Assembly: GCA_947495135.1 (NCBI GenBank)
Contig: CANLXN010000012.1
Location: 87,357-151,356, forward strand
DNA length: 64,000 nucleotides
Reading direction: 5' to 3'
Source: an uncultured Flavobacteriaceae bacterium
GTDB lineage: Bacteria > Bacteroidota > Bacteroidia > Flavobacteriales > Flavobacteriaceae
How positions within the stretch are numbered: position 1 is the first letter of the stretch; every line of letters begins with the position of its first letter. The translations under genes were made by a program, and so were the position numbers. The notes under the pieces are model-generated. The model was given only the letters and a program-made list of their open reading frames with translations, was not told the DNA's origin and ran no database searches. Shown piece after piece: positions 62,031 through 64,000 of the stretch.

Positions 62031-64000
62031 ATGATGAAAAAAACATACTTAATGGCGTGCCTGCTAATTTTTATGGGTCAGACGCTATTTTCCCAACAAC
62101 AAATGAATAGCATTGTACAATCTTATTTCGATGTTATTGCGGGTGAATCCAACTTCAAACAAGCAGACCTTGCTCAATGGAAGGTTACAGATGTAGTTCC
62201 GTCACTTAATCCGGACATCCAACACGTCTATATTCAACAATACCACAATAACATACCTATTCAATATGCTACCTATAAGCTTACAGTTAAAAATAATGAG
62301 GTTACCTGGCGAATCAACCAATTTGTAGCAGATGTAGCTTCAAAGATAAATTCTTCATCTGCCTCTTTAAGTCCAGAAAACGCAGTACTTAAAGTAGTAA
62401 GTAATCACGGTCTAGACAGACCAGTACTAAGAGGAAGTAGAGATGCCGAAGGAACTCTTGTTTATAAAGATTCTGGGATTAGCCTAGAAGATATTAAAGT
62501 AAAGCAAATCTACCATATAGAAAATAACACGCTGCTACTTGCTTGGAATGTTTCACTTTATCAAAAAGATGGACAACATTGGTGGAATGAAAATATTGAT
62601 GCCTCAACGGGAAGAGTTCTTCGCACAGACGACTGGGTAATTACCTGTAATTGGGGAGAACCTCATGATGAAAAAGATCATTTGAGTTTAAATACCCACA
62701 CAGAAACACATGTAGAAACTCCTGTTGCAATAGAAGGACCAATGGAAATGTCTATGGCTGGTGAGAGTTACAATGTTTACGCCATGCCTCTAGCAAGTCC
62801 TTTGGATGGTGCACGGAGTGTAGTGAACGATCCGCAGAATTTAACTGCTTCTCCGTTCGGTTGGCATGACACCAATGGTAGTAACGGAGCCGAGTTTACC
62901 ATTACACGCGGAAATAATGTATGGGCACAGGATGATCAAAATGGAAACAATGGAACTGGTTCTTCTCCTAATGGAGGGGCTGGTCTAGATTTTAACTTTC
63001 CAATTAATTTAAACAACCAGCCAAGTACGTATTTAGATGCGGCAACAACCAATTTATTTTATTGGAATAACATCATGCACGATGTGTTCTATCAATACGG
63101 ATTTAACGAGGCAAGTGGAAACTTTCAGGAAAACAACTATGGAAATGGTGGTGTTGGAAGCGATTCTGTAAATGCCGATTGCCAGGATGGTAGTGGTTTA
63201 AATAATGCTAATTTCTCTACTCCAACCGATGGAGGTAATCCAAGAATGCAAATGTTCCTTTGGAGTGGAAACCCTCAAATTGATGGAGATTTGGATAATG
63301 TTATCATTGCGCACGAATACGGACACGGAATTTCAATTCGTTTAGTTGGAGGGCCTGGAACCAATGGTTTGGGAGGCTCTGAGCAAATGGGTGAAGGATG
63401 GAGTGACTGGTTCGGATTAATGCTAACCATGCAGCCAGGTGATGCCGGAACGGATGCTGTGGCCGTTGGAAATTATGCGTTAGGTCAAGGAACCAATGGA
63501 GGTGGAATTAGACCAACTCCTTATTCTACAGATACTTCTGTTAACGGAACTACTTATGGAGATATTGGCGGTTTAGCTGTGCCTCACGGCGTAGGTTATG
63601 CTTGGGGAACTATTATTTGGGACCTTACATGGGCATTAGTAGATGATCAAGGTTTTGACACTGATTTTTATAATGGTACAGGTGGAAATAATGTGGCTTT
63701 AGCTCTTATTACGGAAGGGTTAAAGAATACCGCAAATAACCCTGGTTTTGTTTCTGGACGCGACGGTATTTTACAAGCTGATCAAGATTTATATGGAGGA
63801 CAATACAACTGTATAATTTGGGATGTATTTGCCGCAAGAGGTGTTGGACTTGGTGCCAACGAAAACACAAACGGTGGAACCAATTCTAATAACGATCAAT
63901 CTGTTTCGTTCACAAGTGGATGTGGCGGCGGTGGATCAGACGATTGTTCTGGAACAGTTGATTCTTTTCCTTATTCTGAAAGTTTCGAGAGTAATTTAGG
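62031..64000 (+). CDS. M36 fungalysin-type zinc metalloprotease (partial, runs off the window)
   Basis: The frame from ATG 62031 is open to the window end (656 codons). It has a signal peptide (MACLLIFMGQTLFSQQ), an FTP/PepSY-type propeptide (about 25-215) and the M36 catalytic domain with the zinc site AHEYGHGISIRL (His428, Glu429, His432) and third ligand Glu455 in MGEGWSDWFGL. After the catalytic domain comes GCGGGGSDDCSGTVDSF and a PYSESFES segment that begins a jellyroll-like domain. A C-terminal T9SS sorting domain is expected beyond the window. Secreted protease for protein degradation. Confidence 0.92.
   Translation, partial: MMKKTYLMACLLIFMGQTLFSQQQMNSIVQSYFDVIAGESNFKQADLAQWKVTDVVPSLNPDIQHVYIQQYHNNIPIQYATYKLTVKNNEVTWRINQFVADVASKINSSSASLSPENAVLKVVSNHGLDRPVLRGSRDAEGTLVYKDSGISLEDIKVKQIYHIENNTLLLAWNVSLYQKDGQHWWNENIDASTGRVLRTDDWVITCNWGEPHDEKDHLSLNTHTETHVETPVAIEGPMEMSMAGESYNVYAMPLASPLDGARSVVNDPQNLTASPFGWHDTNGSNGAEFTITRGNNVWAQDDQNGNNGTGSSPNGGAGLDFNFPINLNNQPSTYLDAATTNLFYWNNIMHDVFYQYGFNEASGNFQENNYGNGGVGSDSVNADCQDGSGLNNANFSTPTDGGNPRMQMFLWSGNPQIDGDLDNVIIAHEYGHGISIRLVGGPGTNGLGGSEQMGEGWSDWFGLMLTMQPGDAGTDAVAVGNYALGQGTNGGGIRPTPYSTDTSVNGTTYGDIGGLAVPHGVGYAWGTIIWDLTWALVDDQGFDTDFYNGTGGNNVALALITEGLKNTANNPGFVSGRDGILQADQDLYGGQYNCIIWDVFAARGVGLGANENTNGGTNSNNDQSVSFTSGCGGGGSDDCSGTVDSFPYSESFESNL

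Overview
The window reads as chromosomal DNA from a gliding, probably marine member of the Flavobacteriaceae (Bacteroidota). Supporting evidence is the type IX secretion/gliding lipoproteins SprE (PorW) and GldH, a large secreted protease with a T9SS C-terminal sorting domain, several flavobacterial families of unknown function (DUF6341, DUF6427, DUF4254, DUF4292, DUF6168), an ATP synthase operon that lacks the beta and epsilon genes, and recurrent Bacteroidota-type promoters (TTG, 18-21 bases, TAnnTTTG). I saw no rRNA, tRNA, CRISPR array or insertion sequence.

Layout. 1-14734: a Wzx/Wzy-type exopolysaccharide or O-antigen locus. It holds dTDP-rhamnose genes (rmlB end, rmlA, rmlC, rmlD), a Wzz-like length regulator, a sulfotransferase, two polymerase/ligase-like membrane proteins, a flippase, three glycosyltransferases, UDP-glucose dehydrogenase plus UDP-xylose synthase, and an initiating sugar-phosphate transferase. 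A convergent CapK-like adenylate-forming enzyme closes it. 16181-21536: purD, two small flavobacterial membrane-protein families, a DUF4254 protein with a heptosyltransferase-like GT9, and a PaaE-like flavin/[2Fe-2S] reductase. 21634-30782: sprE, bactofilin, atpI-like, DUF6168 and atpBEFHAG, apparently one long transcription direction ending in a clear terminator. 30920-36408: an unknown lipoprotein, dut, a nucleotidyltransferase, a TPR protein, a DUF4292 lipoprotein and an EnvC-like degenerate LytM protein, an envelope-assembly block.

36436-51508 is mostly minus strand: phosphoesterase, metallo-beta-lactamase/rhodanese fusion, a 1202-residue subtilase, thioesterase, an HU-like/SPOR membrane protein (with dprA and a multi-pass protein divergent), trpS, plsC, then a sigma factor paired with a protein that looks like inner-membrane anti-sigma plus outer-membrane barrel in one chain, and recA. 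51830-59368 runs forward: trhO, ricT, gldH, PBP1A, the two CoA-transferase subunits and an NleD-like zinc protease. 59864-61552 is a double-ATPase peptide ABC protein on the minus strand, and 62031 to the end is a truncated M36 metalloprotease.

The most distinctive signals are four. First, the ECF sigma gene and its neighbour, whose N-terminus, single membrane helix, 240-residue polar linker and C-terminal barrel ending in Phe suggest a one-protein trans-envelope sensor. Second, the atp spacers, where atpF and atpH share a duplicated leader with hairpins directly before their starts. Third, an HU-like/transmembrane/SPOR protein that could link nucleoid and cell wall. Fourth, an NleD-family metalloprotease and a 29-codon basic mini-ORF between the CoA-transferase genes and the ABC gene. 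All functions are inferred from sequence motifs recognised by eye; no database search was run.
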